Assembly: GCA_028565635.1 (NCBI GenBank)
Contig: JAOXYB010057523.1
Coordinates: 1-10,993, forward strand
Length of the DNA: 10,993 bases
From: Phoronis ovalis
Lineage: Eukaryota > Phoronida > Phoronidae
Direction: 5' to 3'
Shown here one piece after another: positions 1 to 9,804 of the stretch (positions are counted from its first letter, which is position 1; every line of letters begins with the position of its first letter). The notes beneath the pieces are model-generated. The model was not told where the DNA came from. It searched no databases and saw nothing but the letters and a program-made list of their open reading frames with translations. Made by a program: the position numbers and the translations under genes.

Positions 1-477
1 AGGTTGGTTTATAGTATAGTTTTATTGAAATATATTTAAAAAGGGTTGAGCATAGGAACTCTTCCCAGATCTCTAGTCTCAGGAAAAACTTAATTAATAC
101 AGATCTCCTTAATATTCGTTAAACATATACATGAAAGCCTACGAACCCAACTATTTTTCGGAAAAACTTCTCGTCTTCACAAAAACTTTTTCTCCACGCT
201 GATATTGAATCTCAGTTACGACTGATCACGATGGTGCGTTAACATATATTTTTGTTCTTATAAAACGTTTACAACGACGCGATTTCATTGTTAATTGTAA
301 GCCCATGACAATGTACAAACAATAACATGGTTCACTGATAATCTTTACAAATGGCCAACAAAAACGCATATATCTATATTTAGACCCAGTTTTAGTTATT
401 TTATAGTACTGACTATGGGGGAACAAATATCCCGGTAATGAATATCTGGCTCTTGAACATAAATTTCCCTGACTAAT
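1..477. other. AT-rich region, nothing identified
   Basis: All frames are broken or carry compositionally implausible peptides. No repeat, RNA or splice pattern that I can support. Confidence 0.6.
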
Positions 478-624
478 CTAATGGAAAAATATGTGCATAA
501 TATATTTTTTAATTTGCATACTCCAGGTGCGAGACATCATACTTTTCGCTGTCCCGCCAAAGATGCTTTCCCGGGGAGTGCTCAGGTTATTTTCGGATGG
601 GGATGCAAGGTCCGAGTGAAGCAT
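478..624 (-). other. GC-rich island with a 48-codon ORF
   Basis: The stretch 525-620 is clearly richer in GC than its AT-rich surroundings. On the minus strand an ATG starts MLHSDLASPSENNLSTPR, continues ESIFGGTAKSMMSRTWSMQ and reaches TAG after a Lys/Ile/His-rich end that looks non-coding. A second minus frame gives PEHSPGKHLWRDSEKYDV, then SHLEYAN and a stop. On the plus strand a splice-acceptor-like tract, ttgcatactccag, precedes an open frame starting CETSYFSLSRQRCFPGEC. Three plausible readings mean none is secure. It may be an exon, a fragment of a transposable element, or an old gene relic. Confidence 0.25.
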
Positions 625-1708
625 TTGGATTAGTATTGAATACTTTCTACTTGTATTGGATTAAAACGAGATCAGAAATACCCAAATAATGTTTGCTTCT
701 CACAGAAAAAAAATGCGTTACTACAAATTAATTTTTAAACCACGTATCTTAACTGAGCCTGTTTCTATGTACTATTCAAAATGTTACTTTTGGTTTATAT
801 CAATCCGTTAGCATGGTATAGAAATGGATTGCTACTCAAATACTTTGACTGTATTACCAAAAAGAAACTAATCTAGTTTGTTGCCACAAGCTAAAATTTT
901 GGATTGGTGCGTCCCTACATTCGAATAACTATGAGTGTCCTTGACCCTTTGTCCATGAGACACAGTTCAAGGTTACTAAGTGCTTTTTTAATAGTACTAA
1001 GATTACTCTGAATCATTAATGGGCTATTCAAATGTTTTGATGAAGAAATAATCTTACCTTAGCTTGACACTGTAATAAAAGAACCTCGATTTGATTGAAT
1101 AAAACATTTGTAAATTATAATAATTACTGTGTCCTAAAGAAAACTGTGTACCGTAACAAAAAAATGTAGTAAGGTATCTCTGATCTGTCATAGAAATGAA
1201 ATACTGAAAAGTGCAGAAATACATGCTTTTAACATACATGCTCATGCTATACTTACGCTGAAATTTGAACCTGTATTTTTCAATACAATTGGGCTTACGA
1301 GTCACTAGTAGCTAAATTTCAATTCTAGGATTTTTGAGAGTTCATACATTCCAACACTTCTCAGCTGATAGGCGTTATTAATATATTTAGTACAGCTTTT
1401 TACACAGGTTGAATTATTAATCACGACTTCATTATTAATAACAACAATTGCGTATGTAAAAACGCCATTTCTGGATAACAAAATTACAAAGAATCAGTAT
1501 TGAATAGGTGAATACGTCTGTAAAAACATTTTACATTGTATCTAGATTGAATACAGTTAATGTTTGCAGACCTAATACTTTCAAACAACTGATAATGGAC
1601 ATGTCAAATAATATGTTACCACTTCGATAAAGAGGCACAGCAACTTGTCTTTAGAAAGTGAGTGAAATATGGCGCTTTGGACTAAAGGTCATCTAAGTTT
1701 GTTCTATA

Positions 1709-1723
1709 AATAATAATAATAAT
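1709..1723. repeat. (AAT)5 microsatellite
   Basis: Five perfect AAT units within AT-rich sequence. Confidence 0.9.
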
Positions 1724-2004
1724 ATTTTACAAGGTCCAACTACTCTATACATTACTAACAATGTATACAAAGATTATAGATAGATATATAGATTTAATTA
1801 TAAATATTTAAGATACTACGGAGTTCTACGCCAAGAATCAGGTATCGAATATTAAAGAATTGCTAATGAATACTGAGGTGTTCTCAATTACATCTAGGTT
1901 TTTTGCTGAATCAGTGAATTTTCGGTGTCCCCACTTTCATGAAAGTTTGTGACTTGGATTTATAGATAGGCAAAGCATCACCCTCGGATGTCATTATACA
2001 GGGA

Positions 2005-2023
2005 ACACTTTATTATAAAGTGT
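2005..2023. repeat. Hairpin ACACTTTA-TTA-TAAAGTGT
   Basis: Perfect 8-base arms with a 3-base loop. No T-run or gene context makes it a functional terminator, so it is noted as a structural feature only. Confidence 0.6.
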
Positions 2024-2398
2024 AATTTTATAGACAAAAATGGTTTTCGTTATGTTAAAAAAGTAGCTTTTCGATCTAACTCCCACACACGCTACAAAGG
2101 CCATGCAGTAGATCCCGGTTGATATCTGTATTTATTATTTCCTATAGAAATACCATAATAAACATAATTTTATAGAAAACGGACATTATAGTCAATGTTA
2201 TAATGCGTCACGGTGAAGAGATAACATATTTTAGTATTTATTTCCACGACATGTATACCCTACAGATATTACAATACATATCATTTTACACGTTAAGCTG
2301 TCGCAGATTTCTGATCAGCACGTTGCGCTGCATTACACTTTGACTGGTCAATGAAGCAACACGATTATTGAGCCGCATATTTTAAGATATGCTATGAA

Positions 2399-2414
2399 TT
2401 TTTTTTTTTTTTTT
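2399..2414. repeat. Run of 16 T
   Basis: A homopolymer tract. It could be a reversed poly-A tail of a retroposed sequence, but no element is recognisable beside it. Confidence 0.8.
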
Positions 2415-2957
2415 GGAAGCTATTTTAATATGGAACTTTAAATACAATACGCAATAAGAACACAGTTAATCATGATTAATTGCTCCATTTCAATGGTAAT
2501 AAATCTTTCCTGACTTTCTAATGACATTTTGTCCCAGTCACAAATCAAGATAATTATATCTCAAGCCTACGCTTGATTTTTGGTGTTGGCATAACTAATG
2601 CCATTTTACTGTGTATACCTGATTGTAGACTACCTGGTGGGAATATGTAGACTGAACATGCAAGAATAAAAACTTCCTAGAATACACCAAAGAATCTCAC
2701 CATTTCTTAATAAAATCTGAGTTTTGAAACTCTATTGTATGCATTGTGAATGAAATTACAGCATACATTAATTTAGCATGTCAATAGTTTTCAAAATGGA
2801 CTTAATTTGAATTTGTGTCACCCTTTTTTCATCTATGCGGTTCGCTGTTGAGATTATGTTTTATTTAATAATGGGTGTAGTTTTGTCCAAAATGATAGAA
2901 AAGTTGTTTGAAATTCCATCAGAAAATGATAGGATACAAGGTGCTGGGTCCAGTTTG

Positions 2958-3080
2958 TAGGCTAGAGACGTACTTTTCTTGATTAATTTGTGACTGAAAA
3001 AAAATACATCGGAATGTCAGGCAAGATATTTTTAAAAGATGTATAACTACTGAAATGGATGGGAAAATATATTGTGTACT
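2958..3080 (+). repeat. Diverged repeat, copy 1
   Basis: Shares with 3240-3360 the ordered landmarks ggctagaga / gcctacaga, tttgtgactg, atcgga, tcaggcaag and actgaa. The spacing is nearly constant at 277 bases between copies. The identity looks moderate, so the duplication is old or the copies belong to a dispersed family. Confidence 0.6.
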
Positions 3081-3239
3081 GAATAATAAGAGTAATTGTC
3101 AAAAGAGTACTCTCGTGGCCATGTCTCGAACGACGGGATCTAATAGTGCTTGTTCAATTACCACATTTTCTCACCAGTTGGCCCACAATCACCTATAGAA
3201 ATTTTTTTATTGTCGATGCCAGCGCGAAAAATTAAATAT

Positions 3240-3360
3240 AGCCTACAGAGATAATTATCTCGATTTGTGACTGCAAAAATGTTTATCGGAACATCAGGCA
3301 AGGTATTATGAATGATTTATTACCACTGAAGACACCAAAGCGGATTGGGAATTAATTGTA
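3240..3360 (+). repeat. Diverged repeat, copy 2
   Basis: Second copy of the element at 2958-3080. Similarity may extend further right: aaaagag and a Pro/Ala-neutral AT-rich tail recur near 3100 and 3392. No terminal inverted repeats or target-site duplications are evident. Confidence 0.6.
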
Positions 3361-3367
3361 TATATAT

Positions 3368-3381
3368 ACCTGGTGCCAGGT
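3368..3381. repeat. Inverted repeat ACCTGG-TG-CCAGGT
   Basis: Perfect 6-base arms with a 2-base centre, just past the second repeat copy. Function unknown. Confidence 0.5.
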
Positions 3382-3802
3382 GTGGCTAGTAAAAAGAGCT
3401 TTCAGAAATTTCTTAAACAAATCGATAGATGGCAGCAGATATTAAGTGGTCTGCAATTACACGCGCAGCAAAAACATATTCAGTGGTGATCGAAGATTAA
3501 GTTGCATATTTATTTGTGATCAGTTATTTGATATCATTTTACTTGTAATTGGTGAATAGAAATTGATTGTGTTGATTTATTGGTGACTAATGAGTTGTAC
3601 TTATGAATTTCTGAGTGATGTTGGCCCCCAGTAGAAAAGAAGGTTTGCCTCTATGCAGCATACTACATGATTGCTTGCAACTCGACTCACCACAACAACC
3701 GCTACCAGAAATTATAAAGTACTAATCAACTACTTAATTTTTGAAAAAAAAAAACAGATTGCTTAAAAAACCTCCCATAATGGTATTAAATATTGACTCT
3801 GG
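3382..3802. other. Non-coding spacer, nothing identified
   Basis: AT-rich with some mixed sequence near 3420-3490 and 3620-3710. No frame or repeat that I can support. Confidence 0.5.
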
Positions 3803-3805
3803 TTA

Positions 3806-4054
3806 TGGCCTAGACGAAAATACTTTCCTCGTAGCATTATGCATTACTTTTACAGGCCGGTCAATCATTTTCCCTTTCCAAATACAGTTAAAAAACATAA
3901 CATCTAGTACTGTGACTAAAATATTTTGTAATTCTGTCATCCTGAAATTTGCTGGCAAAATGGAAAGTATATCGTTAACTATCGCCTGTACGTTTATTTT
4001 TAAACCACGTGGAAGACGAAAGTATATGTTGTGCCCATGCGCATACCTAGTTTC
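3806..4054 (-). pseudogene. Unrecognised 83-codon open stretch, helical, no start codon
   Basis: The minus strand is open between TGA (4057-4055) and TAA (3805-3803). It includes FRLPRGLKINVQAIVNDI, then LSILPANFRMTELQNILVTV, a pattern of amphipathic helices. The run ILSILPANFRMTEL loosely recalls the BESS motif of MADF-BESS regulators, but the match is weak. A second minus frame just upstream gives MLEKLGMRMGTTYT after a possible acceptor, so a frameshift may split an older gene. The plus strand is also open here, with a less protein-like sequence. Nearest neighbours are the degraded repeats 180 bases away, on the same strand. Confidence 0.25.
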
Positions 4055-4237
4055 TCAAGCATCTTGACGAAGATCTATGACAAGTTAGTGATTCTATTTC
4101 ATAACGATGGTTTAAAAAATCATTTAATTTCAAATTGCGAAAATAGTGAGGCACTTGACTGGAAATATTTTAAGTAATAATCCAATGTGCCTAGAAATGA
4201 TCTGAATATGCATTGTCAGTTTTGCAGTATTTTTAAC

Positions 4238-4412
4238 TTCATCAGCGAGGTCGTGCTGCTTAGATTTTCCGTGCTTTGAGTGTTCAGCTGAACGCTCAAC
4301 GACAATTTCTGTTACTGGAAATGGAGGAATTGTGTTCATCAGATGCTGCTTCCAATTCGTGATGTTTAGATTTCCCGTGCTTAGACTATTCGCTAGACTT
4401 GCACAAGTCTAA
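4238..4412 (-). pseudogene. Degraded coding-like repeat, two tandem units
   Basis: Read on the minus strand, two adjacent units encode the same peptide theme. The upstream unit (4412-4340) gives LDLCKSSE, a TAG stop, then SKHGKSKHHELEAASDE. The downstream unit gives NTIPPFPVTEIVVERSAE and then HSKHGKSKQHDLADE. In the first unit, GAATAG stands where the second has GAACAC, so the stop lies where the sister unit has His. The first unit also joins the second in the wrong frame. The Lys/His-rich SKHGKSK motif is preserved in both, which argues for former coding. I do not recognise the family. It may be a dead gene, a dead element, or a coding repeat with misread exon borders. Confidence 0.45.
4395..4410. 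repeat. Perfect inverted repeat AGACTTG-CA-CAAGTCT
   Basis: Two 7-base arms flank a 2-base centre at the edge of the degraded repeat unit. The related copy near 4699-4714 reads agacttgagccagtct, so the symmetry is partly kept there. Confidence 0.6.
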
Positions 4413-4691
4413 AATGATTTTTTGAAACTGATAATTTGTTTAATAATGTTATTAATCTTATGTTTCAAAATCATTAAAACATGCATTTTATTTGCTCCTT
4501 TACATTTTTAAGTTTTGACTTTTTTTTATCAAATATATCAGGCCATATATAAAACAGGGGTATATATAAACACTGAAATTATGATATTTTACATTGTATA
4601 AACATTTTCTCCAACTAATAACTGAAAATATGATATTTTGTGTTGTGAAAATGTTAAAAAAATAAAATATTAAATAAAATAAAATATTTGG
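4413..4691. other. AT-rich spacer between degraded repeat units
   Basis: Two short, similar segments (ctgaaattatgatatttt near 4576 and ctgaaaatatgatatttt near 4622) suggest a local duplication of about 48 bases. An aataaaatatt motif repeats near 4660-4688. If the flanking units were once exons, this would be the intron between them. Confidence 0.4.
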
Positions 4692-4794
4692 CCAGGCAGA
4701 CTTGAGCCAGTCTAACTGTTCACCTGAACGCTCAACAACGATTCCTGTTCCTGGAAATGGAGGAATTGTGGTTGCCGGATAGTCAGATGGCTCC
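4692..4794 (-). pseudogene. Third copy of the coding-like repeat unit
   Basis: The minus strand reads SEPSDYPATTIPPFPGTG, then IVVERSGEQLDWLKSAW. It matches the unit at 4285-4335 closely (nearly identical over about 50 bases: ctgaacgctcaac then aaatggaggaattgtg on the plus strand) and then also the AGACTTG/CAAGTCT segment at 4395-4410. Compared with this copy, the left-hand copy has lost about eight bases between the SD codons and the ACAATTCC run, which shifts its frame. An in-frame TGA lies four codons before SEPS. Confidence 0.45.
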
Positions 4795-4887
4795 GATCAA
4801 GTGTTCAAGAATGTCGATACTTTCATCGTCTTCATCTTTATTACCACCTTTATGCTTGCACCTTTGTTCGGCACCACGCTTTGCAAT
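4793..4887 (-). pseudogene. Exon-like segment upstream of the repeat
   Basis: On the minus strand a good acceptor, atatacttttcag, precedes ATTGCAAAG. One frame reads IAKRGAEQRCKHKGGNK, then DEDDESIDILEHLIGAI and TGA. Basic then acidic composition is typical of a real coding segment, and KHKGGNK echoes the KHGKSK motif of the repeat units. It runs directly into the third repeat copy, but in a different frame. Either this is a true last exon with the repeat as 3' UTR, or both are parts of one frameshifted gene. Product unknown. Confidence 0.35.
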
Positions 4888-6652
4888 CTGAAAAGTATAT
4901 AATTGTACCTTATTTATGAATTGAAATTCAAAATGTTGTTGCCACTGTAATGATAAAAATGAAATGTATGTCCTAAGCTAGCACTGTTTATCTTTATGCT
5001 TGTTTTGAACATATTGTTTTATAGCTCGGTTTAATTTATTAACAACAATAACGCTTTGATATGTACCATGTACAGAGTAACAATGAATGCATGACGTCAT
5101 AAAACTTGATGACAAACCTTACATAGCTAAGCACTGTGTAGTTTTGTGTAGATCTCAGAATAGGAACAGGCAATTCTATTTCGTTTTTGCAACGAAGAGT
5201 ATGTTGGAGAAGAATCTTTTCATAAAATATGTAAACATCATTAACGCGAGAGTACTAATGATTGTAGACTGCAATTTTAAACATATTATATATTAAGCAG
5301 AAACAGTTTTTCATCCACTTGTCAAAAACTCACAATTTTAGGAATTAAAAACGAATTTTAGAAATATGCATGCAGAGACAATTTTGAATAGCAACATTTC
5401 AAAATCATCAGTGGAGGAATATGTATTTATATGTTTAAACATCAAATTCTGAAACACAAAATTTACAGAGAGTTTTACAAGAAAAGTGTCTACTCGGGGG
5501 GTCTATTTTTAAAATAACTTGGTCCTGCACTCACAACAGTGAATGTAAAGGAATAAGTCTACATGTAGACTTTGCAATTAAGCTATAAGAAACACTACAC
5601 ACTTTTGTGTCTACCTTAGTGTGAACCCATGTTTACTACTTTCACTTGAAACAAGAGGTATCAAAGAGGCTTAATCAAATCATTTACAGATTCAAATGCT
5701 GCACAGCGGATTCCCACTGCCTTTATATGGAAGTACTGCAAACTGTTAAATAACGTTAAATAATTGTGAATATATAACCCTTTTAGTACGAGTCGGATTT
5801 ATAGGGGATACACGTGAAATGCTATATACAAAACTAAGATCCAAGTTGCACACAATGTGGATTCACTCCCTCATTAAGTGGATTTCCCTCAATTAAATTG
5901 TCACTATCTCCTCCCTGCAGTAGGGGAACCGAACACTAGCAGCTTGATAAAATTACTAACTTTCTGCAATACCGGTCGAACTTCCTACAAATGCTCTCAG
6001 ACGTGATCATGTTAGTATTTTAACATGTAATACGGGCTTCCTGCTAAGAAAAGCCAATTCGGATGCTTTTGTGTTTCACTGATCCTGATGTTATGACACT
6101 ATTTTAAAGACATTGCATAGGCTATGTTAGTAAGTATAATTGGTACTACTGGGGGTCGGAATAGCTCCTATCCCTTTTTATTAACCCAACACTTTTACCA
6201 CAATATTACAATTAACAAATATCCTTTAAATTTATACCTGGATATCATTTCCAGTCATTAATAATAAATAAAACATACACACGAAGTATATTTCAACATA
6301 TTCTGTACCAGGTATTTAACTTACCTCAAACTGACACCATGATGCAGTTATCTGACTTTAGAATTGCTAATTCACACTTAAGTGTAGACAGTAAGGCACC
6401 TGGTGGCTGATCATGAAAGTTGCCTTGGAATGATTGTTGTGGCATCCTTATAGGTAAAGTCTAAAGTCTTGACTGTGTTTTTAATTTTACAGTTGTCACC
6501 CATCATTTGGAATGCTTAAACACTCAACAATCCTTTACGGGGTGGATTGGTTGCCATTTCAATGTTTTCATTTGTATTTTTAAATAAAACAACATTTGTT
6601 ACAGTAATGAGTATGCTGAAAGTTGTTGTGGATATGTTAAATTAAATAACAC
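4888..6652. other. Non-coding region downstream of the receptor gene
   Basis: About 1.8 kb with no supported exon. It contains an 18-base perfect palindrome at 5555-5572, a hairpin at 6008-6027 (CATGTTA/TAACATG arms) and scattered mixed-composition patches near 5850-5950 and 6330-6440, none with a convincing protein reading. Confidence 0.55.
5555..5572. repeat. 18-base perfect palindrome
   Basis: AAGTCTACATGTAGACTT equals its own reverse complement, with no spacer. It could be a dimeric factor site or chance. Confidence 0.6.
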
Positions 6653-6658
6653 TTTATT
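6653..6658 (-). terminator. Candidate polyadenylation signal AATAAA
   Basis: The plus strand reads tttatt, which is AATAAA on the minus strand, about 615 bases past the stop codon. No clear GU-rich element follows, so this is only the best candidate. Confidence 0.35.
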
Positions 6659-7272
6659 TTCAGTTTTATACACTTATTTAATTGCAGTGTTTACATGTTT
6701 CACTGTTACATTTTCCATCATATTGTGTGACAGCAGCCTCCAAAAACGAAATCAACTGACTACCCTTTGAATATGCCTACGCCATAGATACACAGCTAGG
6801 TACCCATTGAGGTAGCCTGACTTTGTGCCAAACTTTGGCATGTGCACACCATGTTTGGAAGATAAACCTATGTATTTACATAAACATTTTCATGAACACG
6901 CCTAATAATATAAACACTATATAACATATTTTAATGAAATTCTGCGTGACATCTTACTGATGGTTAATTTTGGTGTTTTAAAATTATACTGATAATTATA
7001 TTACTGATCTCACAATTAAAATATACCTTTTTTTGTTCATGTATTTTCATTTGCAGATTAACTATAGAAACACAAGTGTACCAGAAATTAAAAAGCTATA
7101 AGACTTCGTCAACATATATAATTGAAGAAGGAATTGGTACTATAATTCTCGTCGCATTGACAACACATTTGCTGACTGCTGATTTAGTGGCCTGTTTAAA
7201 AATAGTGTCTTAGTATTTCACAGTCTGTTTAAACCGACACACTGGCAACATATGTTCAGTGGGAAAGTCCTT
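6653..7272 (-). other. Probable 3' untranslated region of the receptor gene
   Basis: About 620 bases follow the TAA stop up to the first canonical AATAAA on the minus strand. The composition is AT-rich and all frames are broken. A weaker ATTAAA occurs earlier (6935-6930) and could give a shorter transcript. The exact end cannot be read from sequence. Confidence 0.4.
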
Positions 7273-7673
7273 TTAAGTATGCACATTTAATTCTTCGTAC
7301 AGATGTTCTTCATCGTCAACGCCTGTAATGCATGGTACCACACCAGCTGCGCCCTGTAAATGCTGATAAACGTTTCCAATTTGCTTTTCCTTTTCGCGCT
7401 CTATTATGTCACAGTTTTCATACGTAACGCTGCAATCGCTAGTATGCAACTGACTCATATCAGCCAACTGAATATCAGATCGTTGTTGTTGATGATCTAA
7501 CGCAGCATGGGGTCGGTTATCTTCATGATGATCACGACGTTTGGAATTGCGTCGCAGAAAAAATAGTATAACACCAGCAACAGTCAACACGAGAAGAGGA
7601 ACAATTGTTCCTAGTGTGATTTTATATGTCAGTGTTTCATAGTAGCTCAATTCAGAATTCAACTGTCGGACAA
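7273..7673 (-). CDS. Receptor last exon: transmembrane helix, tyrosine-motif tail and stop
   Basis: The exon is 401 bases, with acceptor gtcgtatttacag, phase 1 in, ending in TAA at 7275-7273. The 133 residues begin VVRQLNSELSYYETLTYKI. The membrane helix spans about residues 19-40, and the basic RRNSKRR stop-transfer follows at 41-47. The tail of 93 residues is charged and Gln/His-rich, with no fold that I recognise. Three tyrosines sit in possible SH2-ligand contexts: TYENC (Y85), VYQHL (Y103) and LYEEL (Y126, eight residues from the C terminus). YEEL resembles the Src-family SH2 ligand YEEI, and YEN fits the Grb2 pattern YxN. No phosphatase or kinase sequence is present, and I see no strong internal donor leading elsewhere. 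Confidence 0.88.
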
Positions 7674-9765
7674 CTGTAAATACGACAATCAAGAGATTAA
7701 CTATTTCAACAACGAAGGGTTCAACAAATGCAATATGCTATATTCCCAAATATCAAAGATAGCATGCTCTATTCTTGCCTCGAGTAGACATTATAATGAA
7801 AAGGAAAGAAATAGACTTCGGTCGTGAGATTGAAACTGCATACAAAGACCTTCAAGTTATGGGCATGCAGTTTCTCTTGGTTTTCCACCATTCTACTAAG
7901 GCTGTAGCAGCGGCAACATTATTAGAATGCAACAAAATTTGAAAATACGCACCTGTAACTGTTTTAGGTAAGGATATGAAAGATGCATTGGACGCACCAT
8001 CGACACTAACAAACACTCCGTACCATATCCGGTATGTGTTTTCCTTTTTTAGCTTAGCATTAAAATAACTACCATAATTTGTAGCGTCTCCAACTGTAAA
8101 TTCCAGTCCATGACCGATATCTGATGGCGAGAAGCTTGCCGCTATGTAGTATGGTAAGTTTTGAGCATTTGCGGTAATATAATTGGTCAATTTGTTTTGT
8201 ATTTCTTTGTCGAGCAGTGCACGTTTTTTTCTTTTTGAGACATTTTCCACTGCAAGTTGATACTCGCTGCAATAAAAAAGTTTCTATGTACAGTATTAGC
8301 TATACTCAAGGGTACCTACGCAAACCTTAAACACATTTCACGATAAATAAAACACTTGGCGCCTCGCATAGACGTGTATAAGTCAAGGGAAGAGAATGTC
8401 CGTGTACAAATGTTATAATGGTGCTCGTTCTTAATATGGTGACAACTAAAACATACACATCACTATGCCGGATTTTGTCGTATATCAATTTCCGTTACCA
8501 AAAATCCAACACCCTTATATCTAATTTGTCTACATAAAATTACGTTTGTTACTTTACCCAGTCCGTACTCGTCAAGGGGGTTCACGTACTCTTAATTGTA
8601 CGGGCCTAAGTACCTGAAATTCACACGTAGGCACGATTGTCACTCTGACATTCATTTTTATGTCACCCCTACACCTCTGTCAACTACCAATCCCTTATCA
8701 AACAGTTTTCCGTATGTATGTAATTTTCTAAGGTATGGTACAAGTAAGTCATATACAAATGAGCAGCGGGAAAAGAGACAAACTAATTTGCTATAAATAA
8801 CGTTTTTTGTGCATTAGTATTTTTTGCTTAATTTTCTTTATTCATATATCAGCACAAAAATATACTTGGTTGAAATGTACCTAACTGGTATCCCATAGTT
8901 TGCTGAAGGGAGTAGAAGAATAATTGTTGAATCTATTACGTCTTGTAGTTGAGGAATGGATGGTGATAAATCCCGTTGTGTTGGGGCTAAAGAAGAAAAT
9001 TAATCAACATAACTTTGTAATTGTATATTCAGTTACAATAAACCATATTTTTGGCGACATATCCAAAAATATCTTAATTAGGAATTCATAATTAGTACAT
9101 AGATTAACGCTACAAGTCACCTTATAGTTGGCAAGCCCATTGCATATGCCCAATATTTAGCTCCATAACAGTCACTTCAAGTTATTTCATATAACAACAT
9201 GAAAATGTAGTGTATTCTTTAATGCAACTAAAAGTATATCGTTAACTTATTAACTTTTGATGGATTAAAGGACTACTTCTATTAGGCAACATATATGATA
9301 ACAACACATCAAAAGAGATCCCTGAAACTGTCTCCTCAGCAGGAAATGTGATCAAGTTCAGCGGAGACAAGACAGAATTAACTGACGAAGAACAATCGTA
9401 CAGTTTGTACTGCTTCTAGGACAATTTATTGATCTTGTCACTACTCTTTCTGTCTAATTTACCTTCGGGGGCAGTCCAAAACAATACAAAGCTTTCACTG
9501 CCGTAACCTGCTGACGTTCTCCCTTGTACGCTACAGTTATACTGCGTAGAACTAGCAAGGGCAGTAAGCTTTCCATACTTAGCGACGTCTTTAAATACTT
9601 CCTGTTTTTTATATTGGGAAAGATTTGACTTAACTACGTTGCTAAAGGAATCTATGGCTTCACATAATACCTAAAATATATGGAATTACAATTTTAGCAA
9701 ATGCAAACATCATTTAATTGTGTTTGTTTCAATTAGTAATTACACACACACACACACACACATAT

Positions 9766-9804
<39 letters not shown>

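Larger units (their letters stand above)
625..2957. other. AT-rich non-coding region
   Basis: About 2.3 kb with frequent stops in all frames. It holds an (AAT)5 run, a 16-base T run and several small hairpins (2005-2023, 2542-2579, 2586-2602). No exon, RNA gene or recognisable element. Confidence 0.6.

Noticed and set aside
226-426. 66-codon minus-strand ORF
   Set aside because: The composition is typical of chance frames in AT-rich DNA and there is no similarity that I recognise.
525-600. Possible U5-like small nuclear RNA (cttttcgc and aaagat landmarks)
   Set aside because: The nearly invariant U5 loop sequence is missing and the spacing is wrong.
1054-1305. 83-codon minus-strand ORF
   Set aside because: The Tyr/Phe/Ser/Lys-rich peptide is expected from AT-rich DNA, with no splice context or domain.
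3741-4067. 108-codon plus-strand ORF
   Set aside because: The composition is AT-driven (many Lys, Ile, Phe, Thr), no domain is recognisable, and the minus strand of the same stretch reads more like protein.
5087-5296. 69-codon plus-strand ORF
   Set aside because: Chance-like composition in AT-rich sequence, no domain and no exon signals.
1-7272. Phosphatase exons downstream of the receptor on the minus strand
   Set aside because: Reading the open stretches by eye, I found no HCxAGxGR-type active site or other PTP motif within the window.
7853-7952. Continuation of the furin-site exon reading past the donor to a stop
   Set aside because: The continuation would end before any membrane helix, and splicing at ACAG|gtgcgt joins in exact phase to the transmembrane exon.
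8069-8272. 67-codon minus-strand ORF overlapping the furin-site exon
   Set aside because: It is the wrong frame of a well-supported exon whose phases match both neighbours.
8596-8796. 66-codon plus-strand ORF
   Set aside because: It lies within a receptor intron, has low-complexity Thr/Ser/Asn content and shows no recognisable motif.
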